Source: Asparagopsis taxiformis
Taxonomy: Eukaryota; Rhodophyta; Florideophyceae; Bonnemaisoniales; Bonnemaisoniaceae
DNA: 64,000 nt
Direction: 5' to 3'
Assembly (NCBI GenBank): GCA_030407315.1
Contig: JALQPE010002746.1
Span: 1-64,000 of the forward strand
Part shown: one piece after another, positions 9,537-20,739 of the stretch
Layout of the letters: each line of letters begins with the position of its first letter
Numbering within the stretch: position 1 is the first letter of the stretch
Position numbers and translations under genes: made by a program
Notes under the pieces: model-generated
The model's database searches: none
What the model saw: the letters and a program-made list of their open reading frames with translations, nothing else
Told to the model about the DNA's origin: nothing

Positions 9537-12500
9537 CTAATTCCATGCTCTAAACGCTGTCCCATAATGAACGTAGAGCTCCTGCCCCGGACGGATATCG
9601 CGGATTGCACGTACTACAATGATCTTCGGATTTTCTAGGTCCTTCGCCTTGAGCTTCTTCCCCGTCGAACCGCTGCTGTAGTTCTCGACAAACTCGACGT
9701 TGGCCATCCGCCTGGTGTCTTCCGCCGGAGTGTCCTCACCTCGCAAATACCGCGGGTCGTTGATGAACTGCGCCGAACAGAACGGAGCCGGAACAATCCA
9801 AATTGGATGCTCGATGTTTTCGTCGTCCTCCGCTGTTGCATACAGCTTGATAGCATACATCAAGAATGTTTCCTTCGTTATCGCCATGTGACCCTCTCCG
9901 TACGCGAACCTCATCGACTCCTTGCTCATATCAGAGTACACAACAGTTCCGTAGTATGCACATACTTCGTCACCAACATTAAATGTCTGTTCAGCGAAGA
10001 GCCCTCTTCCTGCATTTGGATGCTTAATCAGCGATGGTCGAACGCTCAATTTTTTCGCAACACAATCGTGTGCCCGCATCACGCGAGGGTTTTCAGTTTG
10101 CAACCAGCGGCGCAGGGAAGGTGGCCAATAATGTACCGGTTTCTCCATGTGCTCGCGCGACGCAATCGACTCTGGGCACAGCTGCCAGAGGTACTGCCGA
10201 ATATATTTCGGGAACCTCTGGTACAGGGGAAGGCCAGGTGGGGGTTCGATGATCCTGCGTTCCCTCTGCGTACGCATCGTGACAGAGGGGGACGCCAAGA
10301 ACTTCTCAGCACTCTGTTTCGCTTCTGTCGTGACCCTCATGTCAGTGTTGTTTGAAAGAATTACACGTGACATGACTGCACACAGCTTTGGAAGCGATCG
10401 TACCACACACAATTTGTCCATGTCACTGCCGACGAAAACACGGTGCTCAGGCAAGCTCATAGCTGCTTTTCCCGTTGCGAAAGTGCCAGAGAATGGATCG
10501 ACAACAATATCACCAGGCTGTGAATGCTGGCTGATCAACTCCATCATGAGAGCGACGCTCTTCTGCTCTGCACGAACTCTGACCGTAGCACCGGTTGTGC
10601 TCCTTGTTCGCCACACCATCTCATTCGAATCGATGGCGGGCATATTGATGGTGACGTTGCACCACGCCGGGTACGTGCCGTCCATGTATCCGTGGTTCCT
10701 ATAGGCCACCATCTCGCTTCCGGTCTTGAACGGAACACCTCGCTTCCAGAAGTGGATAGCGACCTCTGCCATGTTCATGCGTTGGTACCTCTTCCGCCCC
10801 GGCATTTGATAGAGGTGCCCAGGTAGTCGGACAAACAACAGAGGTACCTCGTCAACGAAGAAAACTGAATTCCGAACGACGTCCTCCTCCTCCTCGTCCT
10901 CCTCCTCATCCGCACTTTCTTCGCCACTGTGCTGCGATGCTTCGGAGTCCGAATTCATGGACGTAACCTCTTCTTCATCCGACCCGTCATCACTGGCAGC
11001 AGTATCGGTTGGGCCTTCTGACTGCGGTCCTTTGTACGTTTCCAAGTAATGGAACCATTCGTAGAACTGCAAAACCGAGCAGAACACGATGCCGTGGCCA
11101 CCGGGGCGCAACAGCTCGTCAAACACTTCGATGCTAGCCTGCATATCTTCTGCAGTTAGCCTGTCGTACGAAGAGTTGGAATCGTTCCTCTTACGACGAA
11201 CATTGTAGGGCGGATCAGTCAGAATGAGCTGAACGTTGCCCGTGATGGGCACGTGTTCTCGGCTCTCGTCGGCACTGACCAAATCTTCGAAAGGGACGTC
11301 GTACACCCGGCAATACTGACTCATTTTCGAAAGAAAGTCCTTTGCGAGAGCCTGCCCTTCACTTTCCTGCTCTTCTGTCGCATGGGGTGACGGTGACGGG
11401 GGAGACGGCCCTTGGGCAGTAAGACTGGTCCTCCCAGGTCCAAGTTGAAGCCTGGTTGTGTGTCTTGTCGACGGAACCAAACCTCTCCCTCCTGTGTTGC
11501 GACGAGTGGGAGTGTCATCAACCGGCTTGGGGACCTTTTCTGCGTCCGCGGCTTGTGGTGCCGGGCGGAGGACAGCCATAACGTCTTCGTCGAGGGTGTC
11601 AAAATACGCTGGCAGCTTGTCCGGATTTCCGCTTGAGAAGTATATTTCCAGTGCCCCCCAGCGGTCGGACTCCGGCCAGGTGTACAGGTCCGGGTTGACG
11701 ATAAGAAACTGCAACCGGTCGAAGAACTTCCTCACAAGGTCCCTAAATGCACTGTGCTGCGCACTGGTTCTTGTCTCTACTTTTCCACCATATCCATCAG
11801 GATGAGATAGGGGAGCTTTGTTGTGGTAGAGATCTAGCTTCTGCTCCATCGGTGCGAATAGACCTTCATCGAGCACGTCAAACCAATGCTCACTGCTGTC
11901 GAAAATGATGTACGGCGCCATCAACTCTTCGAAGCTGGAAAACTTTGCGGCGTAGGCCACATCGGTCCAAGCATGGTATAAAACTTGAACCACGTAACAA
12001 GCTCGATTAGTGCTTTTCCGATGGGCTGGGACGCGTGCGGCTTCGTTCCCCTCTTCGGCCGCATCTCCTATTCGGCGACGCGGCAGGTTCTTGTTGTGAT
12101 TTCGGATGATAGACAACGCTTGGAAATACATCAATACCTCGAACGTTTCCGGTGGAGCAAGAACGAAGGCGCTTGGTTCCCCGCGCTGCGGCGCCTGTAG
12201 TGGCGAAGGAAGCATGTTACATCCAATAAGGAAGGTCTGCGGCACGATCCCAGAAAGGATGCAGTGCTCAACCCATTGCCCGATACGCTCATCCTGTCTT
12301 GAAAACTCGGCAATGGGTAATGCCAGACGAACAATCTGCTTGGCTCGCTCAACGTTCATCTCTGCCATGACGATTTCGGCAACATCCGCCTCGACTCCAG
12401 CATTCTTCGAACGACCGCTGAAGGACATGCTGAGTCGACCTTGCAGCGCCACAAATTGTTCTTCCGTGCCCTGCGCAACCCAAGCGCCAAGGTCCGCGTA

Positions 12501-12734
12501 TGTGAAACCTCCCGGCTTGTCCGTCAAGTCTGCGAAACTTGAGTGGGCGAATAAATCCAGCAAGAGGCGGAGGAAGTCTTTGCCAGCGAGAGTAGTTTCG
12601 CGGGCGGCGCGACCTACGTTTCGACGTGTACCCATGTCACTAGAATCCTCCCAAGGGCTAGCGGGTTCGCGCAGAATTGGCACGGTTGCGTCGTCAACGA
12701 TCGGATTGCTGTTGCGCCTGCGCTTATTCGTCAT
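9537..12734 (-). CDS. DNA amino-methyltransferase fused to a SET protein methyltransferase
   Basis: An uninterrupted 1065-aa frame from the first credible ATG (12734). Residues 1-490 belong to no family I recognise. Next comes a class-beta amino-methyltransferase: the catalytic TDPPYNV at about 506-512 precedes the AdoMet-binding DPFSGTFATGK at about 746-756, with an acidic insert (about 590-625) and a target-recognition-sized region between. This order and DPPY fit N6-adenine or N4-cytosine DNA methylation. The C-terminus (about 900-1060) is a SET domain: GRGLFA near 909, FINDPRY, NVEFVE, then RDIRPGQEL with a closing Y-x-H-Y-G. It could methylate both DNA and a histone or other protein; this is inferred from motifs only. 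It sits inside the 8158/14562 inverted repeat, next to the ParB/dioxygenase-like locus. Unlike its neighbours it has no frame break, which suggests recent or continuing selection. Confidence 0.85.
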   Translation of the reverse strand: MTNKRRRNSNPIVDDATVPILREPASPWEDSSDMGTRRNVGRAARETTLAGKDFLRLLLDLFAHSSFADLTDKPGGFTYADLGAWVAQGTEEQFVALQGRLSMSFSGRSKNAGVEADVAEIVMAEMNVERAKQIVRLALPIAEFSRQDERIGQWVEHCILSGIVPQTFLIGCNMLPSPLQAPQRGEPSAFVLAPPETFEVLMYFQALSIIRNHNKNLPRRRIGDAAEEGNEAARVPAHRKSTNRACYVVQVLYHAWTDVAYAAKFSSFEELMAPYIIFDSSEHWFDVLDEGLFAPMEQKLDLYHNKAPLSHPDGYGGKVETRTSAQHSAFRDLVRKFFDRLQFLIVNPDLYTWPESDRWGALEIYFSSGNPDKLPAYFDTLDEDVMAVLRPAPQAADAEKVPKPVDDTPTRRNTGGRGLVPSTRHTTRLQLGPGRTSLTAQGPSPPSPSPHATEEQESEGQALAKDFLSKMSQYCRVYDVPFEDLVSADESREHVPITGNVQLILTDPPYNVRRKRNDSNSSYDRLTAEDMQASIEVFDELLRPGGHGIVFCSVLQFYEWFHYLETYKGPQSEGPTDTAASDDGSDEEEVTSMNSDSEASQHSGEESADEEEDEEEEDVVRNSVFFVDEVPLLFVRLPGHLYQMPGRKRYQRMNMAEVAIHFWKRGVPFKTGSEMVAYRNHGYMDGTYPAWCNVTINMPAIDSNEMVWRTRSTTGATVRVRAEQKSVALMMELISQHSQPGDIVVDPFSGTFATGKAAMSLPEHRVFVGSDMDKLCVVRSLPKLCAVMSRVILSNNTDMRVTTEAKQSAEKFLASPSVTMRTQRERRIIEPPPGLPLYQRFPKYIRQYLWQLCPESIASREHMEKPVHYWPPSLRRWLQTENPRVMRAHDCVAKKLSVRPSLIKHPNAGRGLFAEQTFNVGDEVCAYYGTVVYSDMSKESMRFAYGEGHMAITKETFLMYAIKLYATAEDDENIEHPIWIVPAPFCSAQFINDPRYLRGEDTPAEDTRRMANVEFVENYSSGSTGKKLKAKDLENPKIIVVRAIRDIRPGQELYVHYGTAFRAWN

Positions 12735-13049
12735 AATGGAATGAGTGGAAAATTCGGTACAGGATGGCGACCGCTCGGCGAGACAGTCAAATTTGACGAC
12801 GTATCTCGTGACGTTTGCACTCTTTCGTGAGGAACACTGGTTGATATCGAACGGAACAGAGTATACGGGTACACAGCACTGGAAAGGTCTTGAAACCCGT
12901 AACCGGTGTAGGTAATAAGTTGTGACGGATACGTGGTAGAGAAAAAATTTTAAAAAGATTGTGATTCCCTGCCTTTGAGTGTTGTACTGCAAGGCCGCCA
13001 GTCACATAGGTTGACACAGGTGCCTCACGCTTACCAGGTGAGCGACATC
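12735..13049. promoter_or_regulatory. Presumed upstream region of the methyltransferase-SET gene
   Basis: No other gene is present. The minus-strand frame stays open to 12992 but without an ATG and with non-protein-like composition, so I treat this stretch as 5' leader and promoter. No clear TATA box. It ends at an inverted R1 core. Confidence 0.3.
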
Positions 13050-13245
13050 CGGACGGCCACTGGACGTGGGGATGTCCGACTCAGATGCATTGCTGGCCAG
13101 CCCAGAAATTCTACAATTTCGGGCAGAAAAAATATTGCAAAAAACATCGATTTCGGCGGTCGATTGTGCCGTACGGCACACCCCCATCTCAAAAACATGT
13201 TCACATGTGCATGTTTTTGAGAATAGCCCAAATTTTAATTCAAAG
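13050..13245 (-). repeat. R1 core, inverted single copy
   Basis: It carries the R1 core in reverse: CTGGCCAG, the GAAATT/AATTTC repeat, GTGCCGTACGGCAC, the ACATGT inverted repeat and the AT-rich end. The spacers of the arrays are missing. It faces the plus-oriented array 2 across the methyltransferase-SET gene. Confidence 0.8.
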
Positions 13246-13499
13246 CAGGATGCAGATATTCGTCTTCTACCATTGTCAGAACACATTCGTATAACCACAT
13301 TTGGAGAACCTGAGCCCAGAGCTATCGGTTTTGGCGGGAGCTAAGCCATATCTCATATAATCAGTAACTACTTCCCGCCAGCTGAGTGGTGGAACCCCTG
13401 CTATTTCTACCAACGAGACATACGGGGTGTCAACTCGGCAATCGTATATGATTTGGGTGCTAAATTTATTCAAGAGACGAATGGGCTTCGAAAAGGAGC

Positions 13500-13880
13500 C
13501 CAACTACTACGTCTACTTGTGATCCATGGGTATAGGACTATTCTATTCTTCTCCAGGCTTCCACCGTAGCCGCCTCCTCCGCCTCCGTTAATGGAAAGAA
13601 TATCCGAACCGCACCTCAACATGTTCTTCATGTGATCCATGGGTACTGACATCTCACATGCTCTCCAGGCTTCCACCGTAGCCGCCTCCTCCGCCTCCGG
13701 TTAATGGCAACAATATCCAAACTGGACCTCTACATGTTTTTCTTGTGATCCATGGGTACTGACATCTCACATGTTCTCCAGGCTTCCTCCAAAGCCGCCA
13801 CCTCCACCTCCGTTAATGGAAAGAATACCCGAACCGCAGGCTTCCTCCATAGCCGCCTCCACCTCCGTTAATGGCAAAAA
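13500..13880 (-). repeat. Tandem repeat derived from a glycine-rich coding segment
   Basis: A unit of about 112 bp occurs roughly three and a half times (equivalent points near 13560, 13674, 13786 and 13845). On the minus strand each unit contains a stretch coding INGGGGGGYGGSLE followed by a CCATGGATCAC segment. Stops and frame changes inside the array argue against a functional protein. It may be a tandem duplication of one exon end of a glycine-rich, RNA-binding-type gene. Confidence 0.55.
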
Positions 13881-14344
13881 CATCTCACCGGGCTGAAAAC
13901 GGACGGACGACATTGGGTTCGTTCCGCTGCGTAGACGTTTAGAATCTTGTTAGAAAAAAGTAAACGAAAGAGAATGACATCTCATCTCTGTCGCAATATG
14001 TTCCATTTTCAAGTTCTCGGGTTCCACACCCATCAAGGCCTGGATCGAACCCTCTTCGATGGATAGGACAAATAGTGGAAGGCTTTTAAGCCTGTGACCA
14101 AGCGGCTATTGATTGGTTGGAGGAAGGAAATTACAGAGGAAATTTAGCTGAGTACGGTGCTCGCGATAGCTGTTAGGTTAAAGTCAAATATGTGTTTCGA
14201 TTATTTTTCGTACGAAAATGTCTTGCAAAAGACGATGCTTTGTCGTTCTCCTGGAGGGAGTCCGTTGCATTGCACTCAATTCGAGAGCATCGTCATGAAG
14301 GAGAGGATTCTTTCTGCTTGTTAGAATCGGTTTAGAGCACATAG
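13881..14344. other. Intergenic stretch without a recognised gene
   Basis: No convincing open frame or repeat recognised between the glycine-rich tandem repeat and the R1 core. Confidence 0.3.
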
Positions 14345-14562
14345 CTAATGCATTACTGGCCAGCCCAGAAATTGTAGAATTTCGGGCAGCAAAAATATTG
14401 TAAAAAACCTTGATTTGGGCGGCCGATTGTGCCGTACGGCACACCCCCATTTCAAAAACATGTTCACATGTGCATGTTTTTGAGAATAGCCCAAATTTTA
14501 ATTCAAATCAGGACGTCTTCCGGACATAGGGGTGCTCGCGGCCTAGCTCGACAGCTGTAATT
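14345..14562 (-). repeat. R1 core plus ACAGCTGT end (right inverted repeat)
   Basis: Inverted R1 core followed by GGGGTGCTCGCG ... CGACAGCTGTAATT, the mirror of 8158-8400. This is the best candidate for the right end of a repeat-bounded unit enclosing the methyltransferase-SET gene. I found no convincing target duplication outside the two ends. Confidence 0.65.
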
Positions 14563-14745
14563 GTACCTCATTAAATACTGTTGATGACTGCCTACCGTAT
14601 ACAATCTGGGCTGTTGGCGTATTATCCGGTACTTGACCTGACCTGAACGTTCATCGCAGACCGTTGTGGTTACCGACACTATACAGCAATCTTTTTTGTA
14701 TCTCGTGCAACTCAATCGTTCCATCGCTTCCGGGAAAGCTTCATT

Positions 14746-17028
14746 ATGCCGCCGCGTATTGCGAAGAAAGCTCCAAAGCCTCCGGGCCTCCAGAAAACCC
14801 GGTCAGCAGCTGCTGTATCGAGTGCCCGACAATCCCGTGCGAAGAAGCGGTCTGGGCCTACCGGCAGCATTGAACCGCGGTCCGGTAGTCGCAAGACGGA
14901 CCGGCGCAGAACTGGGGATCCGCAGCGAGAAAGTGAGGAAGGAGGAACGGCGCGGAGAGAGATGGGGCTTGACCGAGGCAAGCGTGCTCGCAGGGACAGT
15001 GAACATCATGATGATGACATGATAGTGGCTCAAAACATGTTGGAATTGCGGCAGAGTGCTATGGCAAAGGTAGTTCCTCCCGGGTTGGCAGATGCGGAGG
15101 TGCTGCAGACGGAGTCCCAGCCGGGGTTCCCGAGACACTGGAGGCTGTGACCCCCACTGCGCCAACTATGCCGAGTACATCAGCCCCAGCAGGTAATGCA
15201 GTCAGGGACCCGAGGATAGCGGCAAGGGATGTTGTTTCTGAGCAACGTTCACAGGATGCCAACTATCATCGGCGGTCAGGTGGTACTGAGGGGAGAGAGC
15301 CCGGAGTGCGGGCCTCGTCACAACAGAGTGTCATTGGTGCCAAATATGCGCGTAACGCCCCCGCGACGTCAGGCTATTGGCGATGGAGGACATCATATTC
15401 CCGATAGCGTGGGAGATGGGGGGACGGTGAGGGCAGAGAGGTTGCATCCGCCGGAATCCATCGATTTAATGGCGAGTCGCATCAATGCGCAGAAGAAGAA
15501 GATCGCGGAGCTGGAAAAAAAAGTGTTTAGCCAGGACATAGCAAACAAGGCGCTCACCACGGAGATTGTTGCGTTGGAGGCTAAGGTGAAGACTCTGCAG
15601 GCGGAAAATGCCAGCCTTACTGCAATTGCGAGAACAGGTAGAATCAGTGATCACGGTGGCGGTAAGTCGAAAATACAGAAAGCCATTCCTGTGAAATACC
15701 TTGGAGTTCTTAGGGCGGTTGAGGAAAACCTGACAAAGTGGTGCAAGAACGAGACTATGGAGCTGGACCCTATAGCGGAACAAACGCAGAGACGTTGGAC
15801 TGGACGTACCATCGAGGTAGAGCCGGTAGAAGGGGCACTTTGGAGCGAAAACGGTGTAGGATATATTGCTACCCCTCCGGGCTATATCATCAAGAATCTG
15901 CAGTGGTATACACCTTCGTACAGGGACGAGAGTGATCTGCTGAATGACTTGGTGCGACACGTACTGCGTCAAAGTCCGTGGTGTGATGTGTTTTCCGATG
16001 AGGAGCAGCGTGTGTGCTGTCAAGAGGCTGTGGCGGGGAGCAAGGAATTGAAAGTGAAGGTGACGCAGAAACTGTCCGACGTGATGAGTGCACGGAAGCG
16101 TAATGCGAGGGACAGATTGTTCGGTTCGCTGGGGTACACGAAATTAATGTCTAGATGCACGATGCTGACGACGCGAGCTGAGATGGACGAGCGAGAGGAA
16201 CAAAAGCGCGAAGCGTCTGAGAAGCTTTTGAAACGGGAAAGTAACGGTGATTTGGATATGGGGAGGTGGCGAACGGCACCGTTCTCAGAGCTGCGATACA
16301 GCAAAGGCTTGGTTCCTGACAGCTTCGAAATGGAAGTGAATGGTGATGCATGGTTTAACAACCGAGTAGCTGTGAATGTGCTGGACATCTTCAGGGGTTA
16401 TTCGATACGACCAGAACAAGTAATGGACATAGAGACGAGCATACTAACGCTGGCGCGCCTGGATGCTTGGCTAGTGACTACTGTGGAGTGTTTGGATGAA
16501 CCGAAGGGGAAAGGAGGTGCACGGCAGAAGGAGTTTACAAGGCGGTACAGTCAATATGTGGGGGTAGCTTTTCAGCAATTAGTTGGTATGGTGGTGTACT
16601 GCATGTCTTGTCTCCAAGGCTCGCAAGCAAGGGAAGAAACGGACGTTGTCGAGAGCGAACAGCGGACTAGTGCACAGTCACGGCATGTGTTTGCAAGCCG
16701 TACTGTGACGAGAGAGGCTGTTGAAGTGTGGCAAAGCGGAGAGGGGTCTGGAATTGTTCATGTCGTTGATGATGTAAACCGCTGCTCATCACTTGTTCTA
16801 GTGTCCGAGGATTGGATTCAATCGCATATTACGTCAAACCTCGGTGCTGTAATGGATTGTGTGATTGCGCAAGGACTAATTGGCGCAGAACTTTTCGTCG
16901 TTGACCCATATGCTGGACACCTGACTGCAAACCTGAATGTCGAAATCAATGCCCCACAGTATGGGGGCATGGAGCGGCGCCATGCAGCCACTGCTGATAA
17001 CGGTTTTGGCGTAATGGAGGATGGTTGA
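14746..17028 (+). CDS. Coiled-coil partner protein of the Plavaka-like transposon (frame-broken or spliced)
   Basis: ATG at 14746 opens a basic, Arg/Lys-rich frame that stops at 15148. A second frame carries a Thr/Pro/Ser-rich part (15147-15407). The original frame resumes from about 15229 to 17028 (599 codons). The long part holds a coiled coil (about residues 80-135, heptads in the KKKIAELEKKVFSQ region) and a large C-terminal region of no family known to me. Either a short intron (a GT follows CCCCAGCAG near 15192) or two frame changes join the pieces. It converges with the transposase gene (77 bp between the stops), the layout expected of a two-gene DNA transposon. A role as a DNA-binding or regulatory partner is inference. 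Confidence 0.5.
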
Positions 17029-17105
17029 AATTAGTGCAGTAAATGTGACGTTGACTAGAAGGTTTATCATGTAGTACATTATCAATAGAGTGCTGCGATT
17101 TAGAT

Positions 17106-20100
17106 TTATTCTTCTTCATTATCATCTGTGAATTGGTAATCAGTGTTGGTGTAGAAGCGGTTGAGATAGAAACGGTGGTCCGACCAGTGCATTTGTTTCG
17201 TAAATGGCTTGACTGGAAAGTTACTTCGTACGATGTGCACGGTGCCAGATATAGTAGATGCAGGAATGAGGTCAAACCAAGGACCACCTGCACTGTGGGA
17301 TGCAGTGTCATTGCTGTCAACGGATCCGTTGTCCGGGTCCCATGTGGACCACTTTAAACAAATGCACCCAAGTGATTTTTCCACAGCGGTTTTTGGGGCA
17401 AAGCAGGTCATATACTGAACGAAAGCGAGTTCTACAGGTTGAAACAGGTTTGGAGACTGCAGGCGTACCAGTGCCAGGACGCGCCCTACCCATATGGTTC
17501 TGTAGTCATCGGCAGTTCCGGAGATGACGACAAAGGAGTACTGCGATCTCTTTGCGGGGCCGAACGATGAAGTTGCAAAGACGCGCTGCTGCTTGTGCCT
17601 CGACACGTTTGTGGGGCGAAGCATGCCACTGTGCGGGTCAAAGTCGTCGGCATCTGGGACGTACCCTCCCATGACGTAGGCGGACTTTACCACGGTGACG
17701 GAAATGTCCATGTCATGTATTGGAGGGCCTTCTGCCGTGGCGCGCAGTCTAGCGAGGGTGAGGAACGCTTGTGCAGCTGTGTCACCGAGTTGCTGGAATA
17801 GCGTTATGGTGCCAGACGGGAACGAGGAGTTGTGCAGCGGCAAAAGAGTGGCAGGATCGGGCTGTCCGTCGATATCTGCAACGAGGAGGGTTGCATCGGG
17901 CAGCAGGGAGGCAAAGTCGTGCAGTGCAACGGTGAATCCGTCGCGAACGAGTACTGCACCGTCTGTGGGCGATATCATGCGTGCGTTTCCCAATGTGTTC
18001 GATGGGGTATGACCAGTTGGAGTGGCCAAGGAGAATTCCATGTGGCGAATAGTCTCTTCCATGGCTGTGGAGCGCCTTCGAGAGGTTTTCCTATAACTCT
18101 GTTTGAACAGAAGATGCGAGTGTTCGTAGGGGCCTGCATCAATGTGTTCCAGGGCGCCATATCTCTGCAAGTCACCGGGAAGATGGTCTAGAAGATGGAA
18201 CTTGAAAGTTTTGAGACCTGTGGTGTGGAATGGGCCGAGGGTGGAGAGCATTGATTGTTTGAAATAGGAAATGGAGTTCTGGAGGCTTTCTAGTTCGGCG
18301 GCAGTCCAGTGCTTGATGCGACCGCGTTTCATGACCCATGCGACGAGGTCAGAGTATTGCGTGCAGATGGAAGTGAGGGGGGCTGTATCTACTTCGTCAC
18401 AGCATGTGTCAATGAATGCTGCGATGAAAGGGAACACCATGTCGACATGGTGATAGTCTTTGGCTGCGAGCATGCCGCGTATGCCGTCCTCCGTGAAGAG
18501 GCCGTTCAAATTGGTGCCCTTCTCACCCTTGGAGAAGTCGACATGAAGACCGGTGATGTAGTAGTCGCGTTCGATAGCGGACAGAATGCTGTTTGAGCCG
18601 GCGAGGATGGATTTTTTCACCTTCTTGAAGGTGCGAGGTGTCCCGGAATGGGAGGCAGTGGTGGTGAGGTCTGGGGAGCTGAGGCGGTGGACAATGCACT
18701 GTTTGATGAGCTTTGAGATGCCGAGGTGGAGATTGTGCAGAGGCTCGAAGGAGAAAATGTTGTAGGGGTCTAGGGGACTGTTGGTGGGTAAAAGAGCGGT
18801 CGATTCGAGGACAGAGTGTTGTTCGAGGAGGGAGAGAGCTTCGAGCGGAGCAGTTGTATGCTCCTGAGCGCTCTCTTGGCGTGCAGAGCGTGTATCATCG
18901 AGGGAGCGGGGCTGGTGTGGCGCGCTGGATTCAAGTTGAGTGGCGGGGATGTAGCAGCGGTGGCAGGGATGTGTGGTGGTAGTGCTGTTGCGAGTGCATG
19001 ACAGCTCTTTGGCCTCTGGAAAGTCGCAGCAATAATTGGCTAGGATGGGAAAGCATTGGCGGGCAGTTGCAGTGGAGTCTGTGCAGGGGAACCCGGAAGA
19101 GAACGCGGTGGATAGGGACGAAAACACTTTTTCGAGTGCTTTATGAAGAATATCAATTTTGCGAGCGCGACTAGCAGAACTAGAGGTTGTCGGCATTTCA
19201 TCACCGAACAAGGCGTTGGACGAAGGGTTAACAATGTACGGAAGATACCCGACGATGGTGAGGCCGGTACGGATGCAGTGGCGACGGAGGGGGGCGGAGA
19301 AGTTGAGCAGTGTGACGTGTATGGGGTATGCGACGATTGCGGAGCTCTTGAGGCTTGTGCTGCTCTTGTCGGAGTACACTTGGAGGAGGCCGGCAAAGGA
19401 GGAAGCGTGGGATCATTTCCTCTGCCCATACGACCTGTGGATCTTCCGAGAGCTGCACGCGCTGTCTAGTAACCTGGTGCAGCGTTTTCGCGAATTCTGT
19501 GTGTAGGGGATGAGAAAATATTGCGGTGCCGTCTGGGGCGGTCTGTGGGGAGGGGTGGAAGAGAGTATTTTGGTCGTTAGCCAGTGCTAACTGCCTGCGG
19601 AGCATGTCGACTGGGTCGCGGAGGTACAGCTGTGCCGAGTACTTACCAGTTTTGTCTGGAATGATGTGGCTCTTGTAACCTTCGGTGCGGAAATGTGTTT
19701 CGACCATGGAAGCGGTAACGTGGCGACATTCTTCTACGGTGCGAACGGCGCTGTTGAACTTTTCTAGGGAGAATGCGGGGTCTTGTAGGATGGTGATGAC
19801 TTCGCTCACGCGGCCAGCGCCGGCCTTGTACTCGAGGGTTGTGAGACTGGCGGCGAGGGATTGCACGAGGAGGTCTGCGCGGGAGGGGGTTGAGGTTGGT
19901 GGCAGTGAAGCGTCACAGGGTGAGTCGCTGGAGGAAGCACGACCAGATTCTGGGTCTGGGGAGCTGGGTTGCGGGGAATCATGGTCGCCGTTTCGAGCAG
20001 GCTCATGGGTGACGGCAGGGACACGAGCGTTGTTGAAATGTTGGGGAGAGGGGTTGAAACGGTAGCGACACGTTCGCTCATGCAGCGCGAGCGCATAAGC

Positions 20101-20142
20101 ATCTACGCAGTAGTAGAAGCACCCTTCATACTTGCATTCCAT
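17106..20142 (-). pseudogene. Plavaka/CACTA-like transposase, one frameshift
   Basis: A true ATG at 20142 opens a frame with a C2HC zinc finger (Cys3, Cys8, His21, Cys25). At about 19405-19415, after WAEEM, the homology jumps by one base into the long second frame, which ends at 17106. Signature segments match Plavaka transposases known mainly from fungi: LLQVYSDKS, AYPIHVTLLNF, the PILANYCCDFPEA segment, a CHRCY cysteine pair, and FEPLHNLHLG, followed by the helical domain that ends near QSYRKTS. The total would be about 1000 aa, normal for the family. The break means a dead copy unless it is a sequence error or a tiny intron. Its partner is the convergent gene ending at 17028. I did not find clear CACTA termini. 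Confidence 0.75.
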
Positions 20143-20739
20143 GTCGAGTTTTGACGCAAAAGGGAGGATTGCGAGCTGAACAGGGGAGACTGTGCCGTCC
20201 AGATGCGACCAATTTTATTTTTGTGGTGCTTTCGAGACTTGGAATGTAACGTGTTCGTAGTTTTTTGGGTAGTAGTTTTGTGCTCACTCCAGCTGACATC
20301 CCAACGGTGGAATTTAACCGAGAGTTCAATCATTTCCAACTGTTACATCACATTGCGTGCTGGCAACGTGTGCATGGAAGGACGAACGACTGCCCTGGGA
20401 GATGAATTTTCAATTAATTCATTTGTAATAATAAACTTTTTTATTTCCAAACTTCGTGGAATCTGAATGTGCTTTACAGCGGATATGCCACAGATCATGT
20501 AAGGAAAGCAAATGGATTCTCATATATATGATTATATGTTTATATTCGTTGTTCTCGATCCGGATCTCTTTGTTCGGGGAATCAGAGACCATGGCTTGGG
20601 CCATACTCAATCTCACTGCCGGCGATGATTTCGAGTATGCACAGCAAGACTTAAGCGGACGCAGAAAGCTGTCCGGTCGACGCCGCAGGCTCCACTCCGC
20701 CCTCATCACCGACTGATCTTCTTTGACCGACTTTGCTTT

